From the NCBI RefSeq assembly GCF_000389965.1, contig NC_021191.1, positions 1,737,501 to 1,801,500 on the forward strand: a stretch of DNA of 64,000 bases, written 5' to 3'. The DNA is from Actinoplanes sp. N902-109. Its GTDB lineage: Bacteria; Actinomycetota; Actinomycetes; Mycobacteriales; Micromonosporaceae. A model generated the notes under the pieces. The model was given only the letters and a program-made list of their open reading frames with translations. It searched no databases and was not told the DNA's origin. The position numbers were made by a program, and so were the translations under genes. Positions 34,487 to 42,754 of this stretch are shown here, piece by piece. The first letter of the stretch is position 1. Every line of letters starts with the position of its first letter.

Positions 34487-35065
34487 ATGTCCGCCACCAG
34501 CGAGCGCCGCGAACGCGAACGGGCGCAGCGTCATCAGCTGATCATCACCGCCGCCCGGGAACTCGCCGAGACCGAGGGGTGGGAGGCGGTCACCACCCGG
34601 CGGCTGGCCGACCGGGTCGAGTACAGCCAGCCGGTGCTCTACAGCCACTTCAACGGCAAGGACGCCATCGTCAGCGCCGTGGCCCTGGACGGGTTCGGTG
34701 AGCTTGCCGACCAGCTGCGCCGCGCCCGGCAGTCCGTCGCCGCGCCCGGGCCGGCCGCCCTGGGCGCGGTCTGCCGCACCTATCTGCGGTTCGCCACCGA
34801 GCGGCCCGCCCTGTATCAAGCCATGTTCATCCTGCCGACCACCCTGACGTTTGCCAGCGCCGAGACCCCGGCTTCCCTGCAGGCCTGTTTCGAGCAGTTC
34901 GTCAGCTGCTTCCCGCCGGACGGCGAGCAGCGCGACCTGGCCGCCGAGGTCGTCTGGAGCGCCCTGCACGGCCTCGCCGTCCTGGCGGAGAACGGCCGCA
35001 TCCCACCGGAGGGCCAGGAGGACCGGGTCGAGCTCCTCATTGCCCGGATCGCCGGCCTGCGATGA
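34487..35065 (+). CDS. TetR/AcrR-family regulator
   Basis: 192 residues. The HTH spans about 15-60 (LIITAARELAETEGWEAVTTRRLADRVEYSQPVLYSHFNGKDAIVSAV). The ligand domain (LGAVCRTYLRFATERPALYQAMF, WSALHGLAVLAENGRI) matches the WHG/TetR_C_33 group. The 17-bp palindrome at 34463-34479 is its likely operator. The mRNA appears leaderless. The ligand is unknown, and the upstream hydrolase may be part of the regulon. Confidence 0.92.
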   Translation: MSATSERRERERAQRHQLIITAARELAETEGWEAVTTRRLADRVEYSQPVLYSHFNGKDAIVSAVALDGFGELADQLRRARQSVAAPGPAALGAVCRTYLRFATERPALYQAMFILPTTLTFASAETPASLQACFEQFVSCFPPDGEQRDLAAEVVWSALHGLAVLAENGRIPPEGQEDRVELLIARIAGLR

Positions 35066-35169
35066 CCGGCTGCGCATGCCGGACGACCAGCCGCGCATGA
35101 CATCTGTCATCGCGCGGCGGTGCGGAATCGCAGGGGTCCGGGCTGGTGGGCGACCCTAGGGTGATGGTC

Positions 35170-35535
35170 ATGGATGCGACAGACAAGCCGATGTTCACCG
35201 GCCGCACCGGGGCTGCCTGGTTCATCTCGCTGATCGGCGGGATCAAACGCCGCGGCCCGTGGCGGCTGCCGCGGGACCTGCGCATGATCGGTGTGGTCGG
35301 CGGGCTCCACCTGGACCTGACCGAGGCCGACCTGCCCGCCGACCCGATCATCACCAAGGTGTCGCTGATCGGGGGCGTCTCGCTGCGGGTGCCGGACAAC
35401 GTGACCGTCGAGGTGGAGGGTTTCCGGGTGTTCGGCGGGGTGCGTTCCGAGGCGGTCCGGCCCGGGGGCACCGCGGTCACCCTGCGGGTCCGCGAATACG
35501 CGCTCGCCGGGGGCGTACACGTGCGCCGCGGTTAA
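35170..35535 (+). CDS. LiaF-like C-terminal domain protein
   Basis: 121 residues from ATG 35170 (TAGGGT hexamer 7 nt upstream; ATG 35164 is an alternative). It has ISLIGGIKRRGPWRLPRDLRMIGVVGGLHLDLTEADLP..ITKVSLIGGVSLRVPDNVTVEVEGFRVFGGVR, the beta-repeat with GG turns found in the C-terminal domain of LiaF/YvqF and DUF1707 proteins. The membrane part is absent, so it would be soluble. Function is unknown; the family is tied to cell-envelope stress sensing. Confidence 0.8.
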   Translation: MDATDKPMFTGRTGAAWFISLIGGIKRRGPWRLPRDLRMIGVVGGLHLDLTEADLPADPIITKVSLIGGVSLRVPDNVTVEVEGFRVFGGVRSEAVRPGGTAVTLRVREYALAGGVHVRRG

Positions 35536-36026
35536 ACGCCCTCGCGCAGCGTGCCGATGGGCAAGAGGAATTCCTGGGGCTGCTCGTGGACCAGGGCTTC
35601 CGGTTCGGCGCCGGCGCGCACCGCGTCGACGTACGCCTTCGCCGCGGGCAACGGCACCTGCGGCGCCCGCTCACGGACATACCGGACCGCGGCCGCGGTG
35701 CCTCCGGCGGCCAGCGTTTCCCGTACGGCCGGGAGCAGCGGGTCCGGGGGCTGGATCCCCTTGATCTGGGTGCGATACAGCCGCGCCCAGTCACCGCCGT
35801 ACGTGACGACCGGAATCTCATGGACCCCGCCGTTGTCCCGGTCGACCAGCCAGGGACCCTGGCCGATCACCTGGTCGAGGAGGTCGCCGGTGCGCGAGTA
35901 CTCCGTGGACTGCAGATGCACCAGCCAGCCCAGCTCGTGCTCCTCCACCGCGGCGATGCCCAGCGCCGAGGACCGGCTCGCGAGCAGCTCGGTCACCAGC
36001 TCCACCGCACGCTGTTCCGGGATCAT
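35532..36026 (-). CDS. YrhB/Imm35-like domain protein
   Basis: 164 residues. LGWLVHLQSTEYSRTGDLLDQVIGQGPWLVDRDNGGVHEIP matches the YrhB domain (immunity protein 35 group), with a C-terminal helical extension. Imm35-type proteins protect against polymorphic toxins, but no toxin gene is seen nearby, and YrhB proteins without toxins also exist. It overlaps the LiaF-like gene convergently by 4 bp, and its start lies 8 bp downstream of the ECF T-component stop on the same strand. Confidence 0.65.
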   Translation of the reverse strand: MIPEQRAVELVTELLASRSSALGIAAVEEHELGWLVHLQSTEYSRTGDLLDQVIGQGPWLVDRDNGGVHEIPVVTYGGDWARLYRTQIKGIQPPDPLLPAVRETLAAGGTAAAVRYVRERAPQVPLPAAKAYVDAVRAGAEPEALVHEQPQEFLLPIGTLREGV

Positions 36027-36034
36027 GGCGCTCC

Positions 36035-36838
36035 TCAGCCGATGATGGGGTGGAAGAAGCCGGTCAGGACGCTGACCGTCAGGATGGCCACGGCCACCAC
36101 GGCCGTGCCCGCCAGCAGACCGGTGTCCGCCCGGCCGAACCGCTGAAGTCTCGCATAGGTACGGGGTGCGCCCGAGTCGAAGCCGCGGGCGTCCATCGCC
36201 GTAGCCAACCGGCCGCCGCGGCGCAGTGCCCCGACCAGCAGGGCGAACGCCGTGGAACCGAACAGCCGCAGCTTGGCCAGCGGATTGCGGCCGGCGTCGA
36301 TGCCCCGGGCCCGGCGAGCCAGCGCCAGCATCTGCCATTCCTCGGTCAGCAGGGGGACCAGGCGAAAGGCAGCGAGGGCGCCGATGGCGAACCGGGCCGG
36401 GGCCTTGGCGTTCTGCACCAGCGCGTCGGCCAGGTCGGTCGGGTCGGTGGTGGCGAACACGACGATGCCCGGCAGCGCCACCGCGAACACCCGCAGCACC
36501 AGGCCCAGTGCATTCGACAGCACCCCGGTGGTGATGTCGAACGGGCCGAAGGTCAGCAGCGGGGAGCCGCTGCGGTCCGCGGCGAACAGCGTCATCGTGA
36601 CCAGGATGCCCGCCGCCGTCAGAGCCAGCGGCCAGGCCCGCCGGGCCAGCAGCCCGGCGCGCACCCCGAACAGCGGCAGCACCGCCAGCTCGGCCACCAG
36701 GGCGAGCGCCGGGGTGAGCGGGTCGAGCGTGGCGACCAGCGCCAGCGAGAACAGCAGCGCCGCGCCCAGCTTGGCGACCGGGTTGCGGCGCGCCAGCGGG
36801 GCCGTCGCATCGGCCATGGGCTGCCCGGTCAGCGTCAT
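36035..36838 (-). CDS. ECF transporter T component (CbiQ/EcfT-type)
   Basis: 267 residues with five to six membrane helices. The two coupling motifs that contact the ATPases are ARRARGID (about 188-195) and AMDARGFDSG (about 227-236), the characteristic Ala-Arg-Gly signatures of EcfT. It is the energy-coupling scaffold for the transporter whose ATPase and substrate subunit are encoded upstream. It overlaps the ATPase gene at 36838. Confidence 0.92.
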   Translation of the reverse strand: MTLTGQPMADATAPLARRNPVAKLGAALLFSLALVATLDPLTPALALVAELAVLPLFGVRAGLLARRAWPLALTAAGILVTMTLFAADRSGSPLLTFGPFDITTGVLSNALGLVLRVFAVALPGIVVFATTDPTDLADALVQNAKAPARFAIGALAAFRLVPLLTEEWQMLALARRARGIDAGRNPLAKLRLFGSTAFALLVGALRRGGRLATAMDARGFDSGAPRTYARLQRFGRADTGLLAGTAVVAVAILTVSVLTGFFHPIIG

Positions 36839-38265
36839 CAGAGCGACCCCCCGAACGACGAGTGCCGCCGGGGCAGCGGGGGTGCCGGGGTGAGGTCGTG
36901 CACCCGGTCGGCGAGCGAGCTCACGAACGCCTCGTCGTGGGTCACCGCGAGGATGCCGTGCCCCTCGTCGCGCAGCCGGGCGAGCAGGCCGGCCAGCTCG
37001 ATCCAGGTGCGCCGGTCCTGGCCGAACGTCGGCTCGTCCAGGATCAGCAGCCGCGGCGCGGTGGCCAGGGCCGTCGCCACGCTGAGCCGGCGCGCCTCAC
37101 CGCCGGAGAGGGTGTACGGGTTGGCCGCGGCCAGCTTCGTCAGCCGCAGCCGCTCCAGCAGCTCGTCGACGATCGCCGACACCTCGGCCGGCGCCCGGCC
37201 CAGCCGGCGCGGGCCGAGCGCCAGTTCGTCGGCCACCCGCGAGGTGACGAACTGGTGCTCCGGGGTCTGGAACACCGAGCCGATGCGCTGGGTGAGGGCT
37301 GCGGCACGCCAGCGGTGCGGGGGCTTGGACTCGCCGAACGCCCGGACCGTGCCCGCCGACGGGGCCAGCAGCCCGCCCATGATCAGGGCCAGAGTGGACT
37401 TGCCGGTGCCGTTGGGCCCGGTCACCGCGAGCGCTTCGCCGGCGTGCACCGCGAGGTCCAGCGGGCGGAGGCGATCCGTTCGGGAGATCTGCCCCGCCCG
37501 GACGAGAAGATCCGGGGCCGCGGCGGAACGGGCAGCGGACGGGAACCGCGGCAGCGGGTAACCCGGCACCCAGACCCCCTGCTCGGCCAGGGCGGGACCG
37601 TGACCGGCGAACACCACCTCGGGAGCGCCGTCGGCCAGCACCCCGCCGCCCGGCTCCAGCACGACGGCCCGGTCCACCAGCGGCAACGCCTCGGCCACCC
37701 GGTGCTCGACGATGATCAGCGTGGTGTCCCGGTCCAGCGAGCGGGCGATCGCGTCGCGCACCAGCTGCGCGCCCGCCGGGTCGAGGTTGGCGGTGGGCTC
37801 GTCGAGCAGCAGCAGCCCCGGCCGCGCGGCCAGCACCCCGGCCAGCGCCAGGCGCTGCTGCTCACCGCCGCTCAGGGCGTGGGTCCCGCGGGTGATCGGG
37901 TACGGGAACCCGACCCGGTCCAGCGCGTCGCTGACCCGCGGCCAGATGTCGTTCGCCGGTACGCCGATGTTCTCCAGCCCGAACGCCACGTCGTCGCCGC
38001 TGCGGGCCATGACCAGCTGGGTCTGCGGATCCTGGAAGAGGATGCCGGGGGCGAGCCCGCCGACGGTGACCGTGCCCTCCGCCTCGCCGGAATCGGCCGG
38101 CAGCAGCCCGGCCAGCGCGGCCAGCAGGGTGCTCTTGCCGGCGCCGGACGGACCCAGCAACAGCACCCGCTCGCCGGGCTCGATGCGCAGGTCGACACCG
38201 CGGACGGCCCACGCCCGCCGACCGGCGTGCCGCCAGCCGAATCCCCGCAGCTCGACCCCCGCCAT
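36838..38265 (-). CDS. ECF transporter fused double ATPase (YkoD-like)
   Basis: 475 residues holding two ABC ATPase domains. The first has Walker A GPSGAGKST (about 39-47), signature LSGGEQQRLALAG and LLLDEPTANLDP; the second has GPNGTGKST, LSGGEARRLSVA and LILDEPTFGQD. A fused ATPase next to YkoE and a T component is the YkoEDC layout, importing the thiamine precursor HMP. It lies 3 bp downstream of ykoE, under the same TPP riboswitch. Confidence 0.95.
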   Translation of the reverse strand: MAGVELRGFGWRHAGRRAWAVRGVDLRIEPGERVLLLGPSGAGKSTLLAALAGLLPADSGEAEGTVTVGGLAPGILFQDPQTQLVMARSGDDVAFGLENIGVPANDIWPRVSDALDRVGFPYPITRGTHALSGGEQQRLALAGVLAARPGLLLLDEPTANLDPAGAQLVRDAIARSLDRDTTLIIVEHRVAEALPLVDRAVVLEPGGGVLADGAPEVVFAGHGPALAEQGVWVPGYPLPRFPSAARSAAAPDLLVRAGQISRTDRLRPLDLAVHAGEALAVTGPNGTGKSTLALIMGGLLAPSAGTVRAFGESKPPHRWRAAALTQRIGSVFQTPEHQFVTSRVADELALGPRRLGRAPAEVSAIVDELLERLRLTKLAAANPYTLSGGEARRLSVATALATAPRLLILDEPTFGQDRRTWIELAGLLARLRDEGHGILAVTHDEAFVSSLADRVHDLTPAPPLPRRHSSFGGSL

Positions 38266-38268
38266 CGC

Positions 38269-38853
38269 TCAGACCAGCGCCCGGTCCCGCCCGGCGGCGA
38301 ACCGGTCGAGCACCCCGGTCGGCGCCAGCGCCCGGGTCAGCGCCCAGCTGCCCGCGCCCGCGATGATCGTGCTGCTGACGATGGTGATCAGGGCGTACGG
38401 CACCCGGTAGTCCCACAGGTCGTAGCCGGAGTTCCAGGCGAAGAAGTCGAACAGCGCCGCGCTCACGCCGGTGAGCGCCCCGGCCAGCAGCGCCGCGGGC
38501 AGCTTCCACGACCGGTACGCCAGCAGCACGAACGCCAGCTCGGCGCCGAGCCCCTGCACCAGGCCCTGCGGGATGACCATCGCACCCCACTGCGCGCCGA
38601 GCAGCGCCGAGATGAGCGCGGCCACGGTCTCGGTGTACAGCGACGCGCCCGGCTTGCGGATGATCAGACCGGCCAGCACGGCGGGCATCAGCCAGACGCC
38701 GTACAGCAGGGTCTGGGCCGGCGGGAAGAACGCGAACGCACCCTCGGTGGCGCCCCACAGGATGTTCCAGGCCCAGAAGATGACGCCGAACGCGACGGCG
38801 ATGACGGAGGCGATCACGATGTCGATCGTGCGCCAGCGGTAAGTGGTGGTCAT
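38269..38853 (-). CDS. ykoE: ECF substrate-binding S component, thiamine precursor (YkoE)
   Basis: 194 residues with about five membrane helices. The conserved start WRTIDIVIASVIAVAFGVIFWAWN and GASLYTETVAALISALLGAQWG are typical of YkoE. The protein binds hydroxymethylpyrimidine or a related thiamine building block at the membrane and docks on the T component. A TPP riboswitch lies 80 nt upstream, direct evidence of thiamine control of the whole three-gene operon. Confidence 0.93.
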   Translation of the reverse strand: MTTTYRWRTIDIVIASVIAVAFGVIFWAWNILWGATEGAFAFFPPAQTLLYGVWLMPAVLAGLIIRKPGASLYTETVAALISALLGAQWGAMVIPQGLVQGLGAELAFVLLAYRSWKLPAALLAGALTGVSAALFDFFAWNSGYDLWDYRVPYALITIVSSTIIAGAGSWALTRALAPTGVLDRFAAGRDRALV

Positions 38854-38857
38854 GTGC

Positions 38858-38877
38858 CCTCCCAGGGGTGTGGGAGG
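38858..38877 (-). promoter_or_regulatory. Hairpin that hides the ykoE ribosome site
   Basis: On the minus strand CCTCCCA (38877-38871) pairs perfectly with TGGGAGG (38864-38858) across a 6-nt loop. The second arm is the Shine-Dalgarno sequence of ykoE, ending 4 nt before the ATG. This is a likely expression platform for the upstream TPP riboswitch. Confidence 0.7.
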
Positions 38878-38933
38878 AGACGCACGCCGTGGCTCGGGCG
38901 GGCCCGGGACATGGCGCGGCTGGAGAAGACCGA

Positions 38934-39018
<85 letters not shown>

Positions 39019-39054
39019 GATGTGACGCTTACTTGTGTTTCGATGACGCTAACA

Positions 39055-39070
39055 CCGTACGACCGTACGG
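39055..39070. promoter_or_regulatory. Palindrome upstream of alpha/beta hydrolase
   Basis: CCGTACG and CGTACGG are perfect 7-bp arms around AC, 21 bp before the hydrolase ATG. It looks like a TetR-type operator; the regulator is not identifiable from the window. Confidence 0.5.
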
Positions 39071-39090
39071 AACAGCTCAGGAGGGGTCAC

Positions 39091-39906
39091 ATGGAGGTCA
39101 AGGCCAGGGGTTTCACCTTCGACGTGTACGTCGAGGGGCCGGCGGACGGCACTCCGGTGCTCCTGCTGCACGGGTTCCCGCAGGATCATCGCGAGTTCGA
39201 CCTGATCCTGCCCCGGCTGCACGCGGCCGGCCTGCGCACCTACGCGCTCGACCAGCGCGGCTACTCGCCGGGTGCCCGCCCGGCGCGGGTCAAGGACTAT
39301 GCGCTCAACGAGCCGACCGAGGACGCCGTGGCCGTGCTCGACGCGCTCGGGCTCGACAGCGTCCACGTCGTCGGGCATGACTGGGGTGCGCAGGTGGCCT
39401 GGCTGCTGGCCGACAAATACCCGGCGCGGGTTCGTACGCTGACCGCCATCTCCGTGCCGCACCCGCGCGGGCTCCGCGTCGCGCTGCGCAACCAGCCCTC
39501 GCAACGGGTGCGGTTCGCGTACATGAAGGTCTTCCAGTCGCGGATCGCCGAGCGGTTGCTGCTCGCCCGCGACGGCGCCGCGCTGCGGCAGATGATGCGC
39601 GCGATCGGCCCGCGTGCCGCGCTCTACGCCCGCGCCATGGCCGAGCCGGGCCGGCTGACCGGGGCCCTCAACTGGTACCGCGCCCTGTCCGGGCGGCAAC
39701 TGGCCGGGGTCGGCAAGATCACCGTGCCGACGACGTACGTCTGGACCGACGGCGACCCGGTGGTCGGCAAACCGGCCGCGCTGTCCACCAGGACCTGGGT
39801 CGAGGCGGACTACCGGTTCGTCGCGCTGCGCGGCATCGGGCACTGGGTGCCGGAGGAGGCGCCGAAGGCCCTCGCCGAAGTGACGCTCGCTCGTATCGGC
39901 GTTTGA
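39091..39906 (+). CDS. Alpha/beta hydrolase, epoxide-hydrolase-like
   Basis: 271 residues from ATG 39091, strong ribosome site AGGAGG. It has LLLHGFPQD, DQRGYSPGARP, the nucleophile Asp in VVGHDWGAQVAW (about 97-108), and a C-terminal GIGHWVPEEAP with the catalytic His. The family hydrolyses epoxides or haloalkanes; the substrate is unknown. It is the second such hydrolase in the window (compare 33562) but not a close copy. The palindrome at 39055-39070 suggests its own repressor. Confidence 0.9.
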   Translation: MEVKARGFTFDVYVEGPADGTPVLLLHGFPQDHREFDLILPRLHAAGLRTYALDQRGYSPGARPARVKDYALNEPTEDAVAVLDALGLDSVHVVGHDWGAQVAWLLADKYPARVRTLTAISVPHPRGLRVALRNQPSQRVRFAYMKVFQSRIAERLLLARDGAALRQMMRAIGPRAALYARAMAEPGRLTGALNWYRALSGRQLAGVGKITVPTTYVWTDGDPVVGKPAALSTRTWVEADYRFVALRGIGHWVPEEAPKALAEVTLARIGV

Positions 39907-39964
39907 TAGGCCGCTTGTCCGGGCAACCGAGCCGCCAAACAGGTTACGGTGAGGAGACGACCAG

Positions 39965-40501
39965 GTGGCCGCCGAGAAACGCCGGATGAAGAACGAGTCG
40001 GAGAAGCAGCGCTGGGACCGGAACTTCGCGGACCTGCTGCAGGAGCTGCGGGTGGCCCAGACCGGCGTCCAGATCCTGTTCGCCTTCCTGCTCACCCTGC
40101 CGTTCAGCAACGGCTTCACCAAGACCACCGACTTCCAGCGCGACACCTACATCGTCGCGCTGATCGCCGCCGCCTTCGCCACCGCCATGATCATCTCGCC
40201 GGTGGCCTTCCACCGCGCGCTGTTCCGTCAGGGCCGCAAGCCCGAACTCGTCCGCTACGCCCATCGCATGGCCACCGGCGGCCTGGCCTTCATGCTGGTC
40301 TCGATGGTCAGCAGCGTCCTGCTGATCACCGACTACCTGCTGAACATGTGGATGGCCCTGGTCTTCACCCTGATCACCGGCGCCTGGTTCATCGCCTTCT
40401 GGGCCGCCATCCCCTTCGCCCGCCGCAACTGGCTGGACGAGGACGAGGAGGAAGAGGACGAGAACTTCGCCGAGGACGCCGCCGAACCCAGCCGCACCTG
40501 A
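39965..40501 (+). CDS. DUF6328-like four-helix membrane protein
   Basis: 178 residues from GTG 39965 (GGAG about 10 nt upstream). An N-terminal helical segment (WDRNFADLLQELRVAQTGVQILFAFLLTLPFS) leads into four membrane helices, and the C-terminus is very acidic (DEDEEEEDENFAED). This layout is that of the DUF6328 family. Function is unknown. Confidence 0.75.
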   Translation: MAAEKRRMKNESEKQRWDRNFADLLQELRVAQTGVQILFAFLLTLPFSNGFTKTTDFQRDTYIVALIAAAFATAMIISPVAFHRALFRQGRKPELVRYAHRMATGGLAFMLVSMVSSVLLITDYLLNMWMALVFTLITGAWFIAFWAAIPFARRNWLDEDEEEEDENFAEDAAEPSRT

Positions 40502-40525
40502 GCCCGACCGTCAGCTCGACCGCCG

Positions 40526-41137
40526 TCAGCTTGCCCGGCCCCGGGCCGGCTTGAGGCCCAGGTCGCGCAGTTCGAGCTCGGCCAGGGCGTCGACGGCGGC
40601 GGCGTCGCCGTTGCGCCAGGACTGGGCGATGTCCGGGCCGAGCTTGGCCAGCTCGTTGAGCGGGCGGCTGGCCAGGGCGCGCAGCGCGAGCAGGTCCTTG
40701 CCGGCCGGTTCGGTGCGGACCCGGGCAGCGACGCCGGCCCGGCGCATCCAGCGCAGCCGCAGCGGCAGCCAGAGGAACAGCACCAGGGCGAGCGGCACGG
40801 CGACGATCAGCAGGGCCAGCCACACCGCGACGTCGTTGACCACCTCCTGCTGCTGACGCCCGGCTTCGGCCAGATTGCTGGCCGCGCCCGCGGCCGAGTT
40901 GAACGGCGAGGTGAGCTGGTCACCGACGAGCGGCACCCGGCCGACCTTGCCGCCGATGTCGGTCAGGTTGCCGGCGATGCCCGAGCCGGCCTCCTGCATC
41001 TTCTGGCCGGGCACGCCGAGCTTCTCGACGGTGTTGTTGATCCAGATGCCGGCCCGGATCCAGGCGTAGACCCAGAGCACGACGAGCAGGTCGGTGATCA
41101 GCTGGCGGACAGCGGTGGGGAGCCGGTCGGCGTACAT
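40526..41137 (-). CDS. Two-helix membrane protein of unknown function
   Basis: 203 residues from ATG 41137 (GTG 41143 possible). One membrane helix near the N-terminus (LITDLLVVLWVYAWIRAGIWI) and one at about 110-130 (WLALLIVAVPLALVLFLWLPL) flank an outer segment rich in Gly/Asn. The C-terminal 70 residues are cytoplasmic and helical (LLALRALASRPLNELAKLG, AAVDALAELELRDLG). It begins 11 bp after the zur stop and may be the last gene of the zinc operon. Confidence 0.72.
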   Translation of the reverse strand: MYADRLPTAVRQLITDLLVVLWVYAWIRAGIWINNTVEKLGVPGQKMQEAGSGIAGNLTDIGGKVGRVPLVGDQLTSPFNSAAGAASNLAEAGRQQQEVVNDVAVWLALLIVAVPLALVLFLWLPLRLRWMRRAGVAARVRTEPAGKDLLALRALASRPLNELAKLGPDIAQSWRNGDAAAVDALAELELRDLGLKPARGRAS

Positions 41138-41148
41138 CTTCACGCCGG

Positions 41149-41565
41149 TCAGGATCCCGGTTTTTCCCCCGTCGCGCACTCCCGGCAGGTGCCGAAGATC
41201 TCCATCGTGTGGCTGACGTCGACGAAGCCGTGCCGATCGGCGATCCGGCCGGCCCAGCTCTCGACGGCCGGTCCCTCCACCTCGACCGTACGGCCGCAGG
41301 AGCGGCACACCAGATGGTGGTGGTGCCCGCTGCTGCACCGCCGGTAGAGATGTTCACCGCCGGGTGGCCGCATCACGTCGATCTCGCCGGCGTCGGCCAG
41401 CCCCTGCAAGGTGCGGTACACCGTGGTGAGCCCGACGCGCTCGCCACGGTCGCGCAGGATGGCGTGCAGGTCCTGGGCGCTGTGGAAGCCCTCGCAGTCG
41501 GCCAGGAGCTCGCGCACCGCGGCCCGCTGCTTGGTGTTGCGGACGATGGTTGTCTCTTCGCTCAC
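41149..41565 (-). CDS. zur: Zinc uptake regulator Zur (Fur family)
   Basis: 138 residues from GTG 41565, overlapping the ArsR gene stop. The winged helix is at about 10-70 (RAAVRELLADCEGFHSAQDLHAILRDRGERVGLTTVYRTLQGLADAGEID). The metal residues HHHHLVCRSCG and TCREC supply the structural zinc site of two CxxC pairs. Encoded in one operon with znuABC, it is Zur rather than Fur. With zinc bound it should repress from the box at 44468-44488. Confidence 0.93.
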   Translation of the reverse strand: MSEETTIVRNTKQRAAVRELLADCEGFHSAQDLHAILRDRGERVGLTTVYRTLQGLADAGEIDVMRPPGGEHLYRRCSSGHHHHLVCRSCGRTVEVEGPAVESWAGRIADRHGFVDVSHTMEIFGTCRECATGEKPGS

Positions 41566-41882
41566 GACGATCCCTCCCTCGCATGGCTCACGGCGTCGGC
41601 GACGATGTGGGCGACGTGTTCGTCCACCAGTGAGTATGCGATTTCCCGGCCGCGGCGGGCACCCCGTACCACCCCCGCGCCGCGCAGGACGCGCAGATGC
41701 TGGGAGACCAGCGGCTGCGGGGCACCGAGTTTCTCCACGAGCTCGTGCACGCAGCGCTCGCCGGTGCCCAGCTCCGCCACGATCGCCACCCGGATCGGCG
41801 CGGACAGCGCGCGCAGCAGCTCGCCCGCGGCTTCGTACGCCTCGTACCCGGTGCTGTGCCGGGGAACGGCGTGGGTGCTCAT
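41562..41882 (-). CDS. ArsR/SmtB-family metal sensor
   Basis: 106 residues from ATG 41882 (TGGAGG upstream). The winged helix LLRALSAPIRVAIVAELGTGERCVHELVEKLGAPQPLVSQHLRVLRGAGVVRGARRGREIAYSLVDEHVAHIVADAVSHA carries Cys in ERCVHEL and the alpha-5 residues D..H...(9)..H typical of zinc-sensing SmtB. It matches the SmtB-Zur pair of M. tuberculosis (Rv2358-Rv2359). Its usual targets are zinc exporters; here it is encoded inside an importer operon. Confidence 0.9.
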   Translation of the reverse strand: MSTHAVPRHSTGYEAYEAAGELLRALSAPIRVAIVAELGTGERCVHELVEKLGAPQPLVSQHLRVLRGAGVVRGARRGREIAYSLVDEHVAHIVADAVSHAREGSS

Positions 41883-42754
41883 CGGGCCTCCACCTCCAGC
41901 ACGACGTCGGGGGGTTCCACGCGGTGCACGACCGCGGGCAGCCGCCGCCGCAGCACCCGCCACAGGGTGCTGCCCACGGTGATCGCCAGGAAAACCGCGA
42001 TGGCCAGGATGACGATGGTCGCACCGGGCGGCGTGTCGATCTCGCCGGAGACCGTGACCCCGGCCGCGGCAGCCACCATGCCGATCAGCATGGCCACGCC
42101 CATCGTGCTGCGGAAGCCCCGGGTGACCTGCTGCGCGGCCGCGACCGGCACCACCATCAGCGCGCTGACCAGCAGCAGACCCACGGTGCGCATGGCGATC
42201 GTGACGGTCACCGCGGTCATCACGGCCACCATCAGATTGAGGGTACGGACGGGGAGCCCGGAAACCTTCGCGTACTCCTCGTCGTGACTGACCGCGAACA
42301 GCGCCTGCCGCAGCGCCAGCATCGCGACCAGCACGATCACGCCCAGCACCGCGATCACCACGAGGTCGCCGCGGGTCGTGGTGATCAGCGAGCCGAACAG
42401 GTACTGCACGAGGTTGGCGCTGGTGCTGTCGGAGAGCCCGACCAGCACCACACCGCCCGCGATACCGCCGTAGAAGAGCAGCGCCAGGGCCAGGTCGCCG
42501 GAGGTGCGCCCGCGCTCGCGCACCAGCTCCACGCCGATCGCGCCGGCCACCGAGACGATCACCGCGGTCAGCACCGGCGACTGCTGGAGCAGCAGGCCGA
42601 CGCCGACGCCGGTGAGGGCGACGTGGCCGATGCCGTCACCGATCAGCGACAGCCGCCGCTGCACCAGATAGATGCCGAGCGCGGGGGCGGCCAGCCCGAT
42701 GATCAGCGCGCCGACGAGGGCGCGCAGCATGAAGTCGTACTGGAAAAGGGTCAT
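41879..42754 (-). CDS. znuB: Zinc ABC transporter permease
   Basis: 291 residues with about eight membrane helices of the ABC-3 family (ALVGALIIGLAAPALGIYLVQRRLSLIGDGIGHVALTGVGVG, GGIAGGVVLVGLS, MRTVGLLLVSALMVVPVAAAQQ). It forms the channel for zinc import with ZnuC and ZnuA. Overlaps both neighbours by 4 bp. Confidence 0.93.
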   Translation of the reverse strand: MTLFQYDFMLRALVGALIIGLAAPALGIYLVQRRLSLIGDGIGHVALTGVGVGLLLQQSPVLTAVIVSVAGAIGVELVRERGRTSGDLALALLFYGGIAGGVVLVGLSDSTSANLVQYLFGSLITTTRGDLVVIAVLGVIVLVAMLALRQALFAVSHDEEYAKVSGLPVRTLNLMVAVMTAVTVTIAMRTVGLLLVSALMVVPVAAAQQVTRGFRSTMGVAMLIGMVAAAAGVTVSGEIDTPPGATIVILAIAVFLAITVGSTLWRVLRRRLPAVVHRVEPPDVVLEVEAR

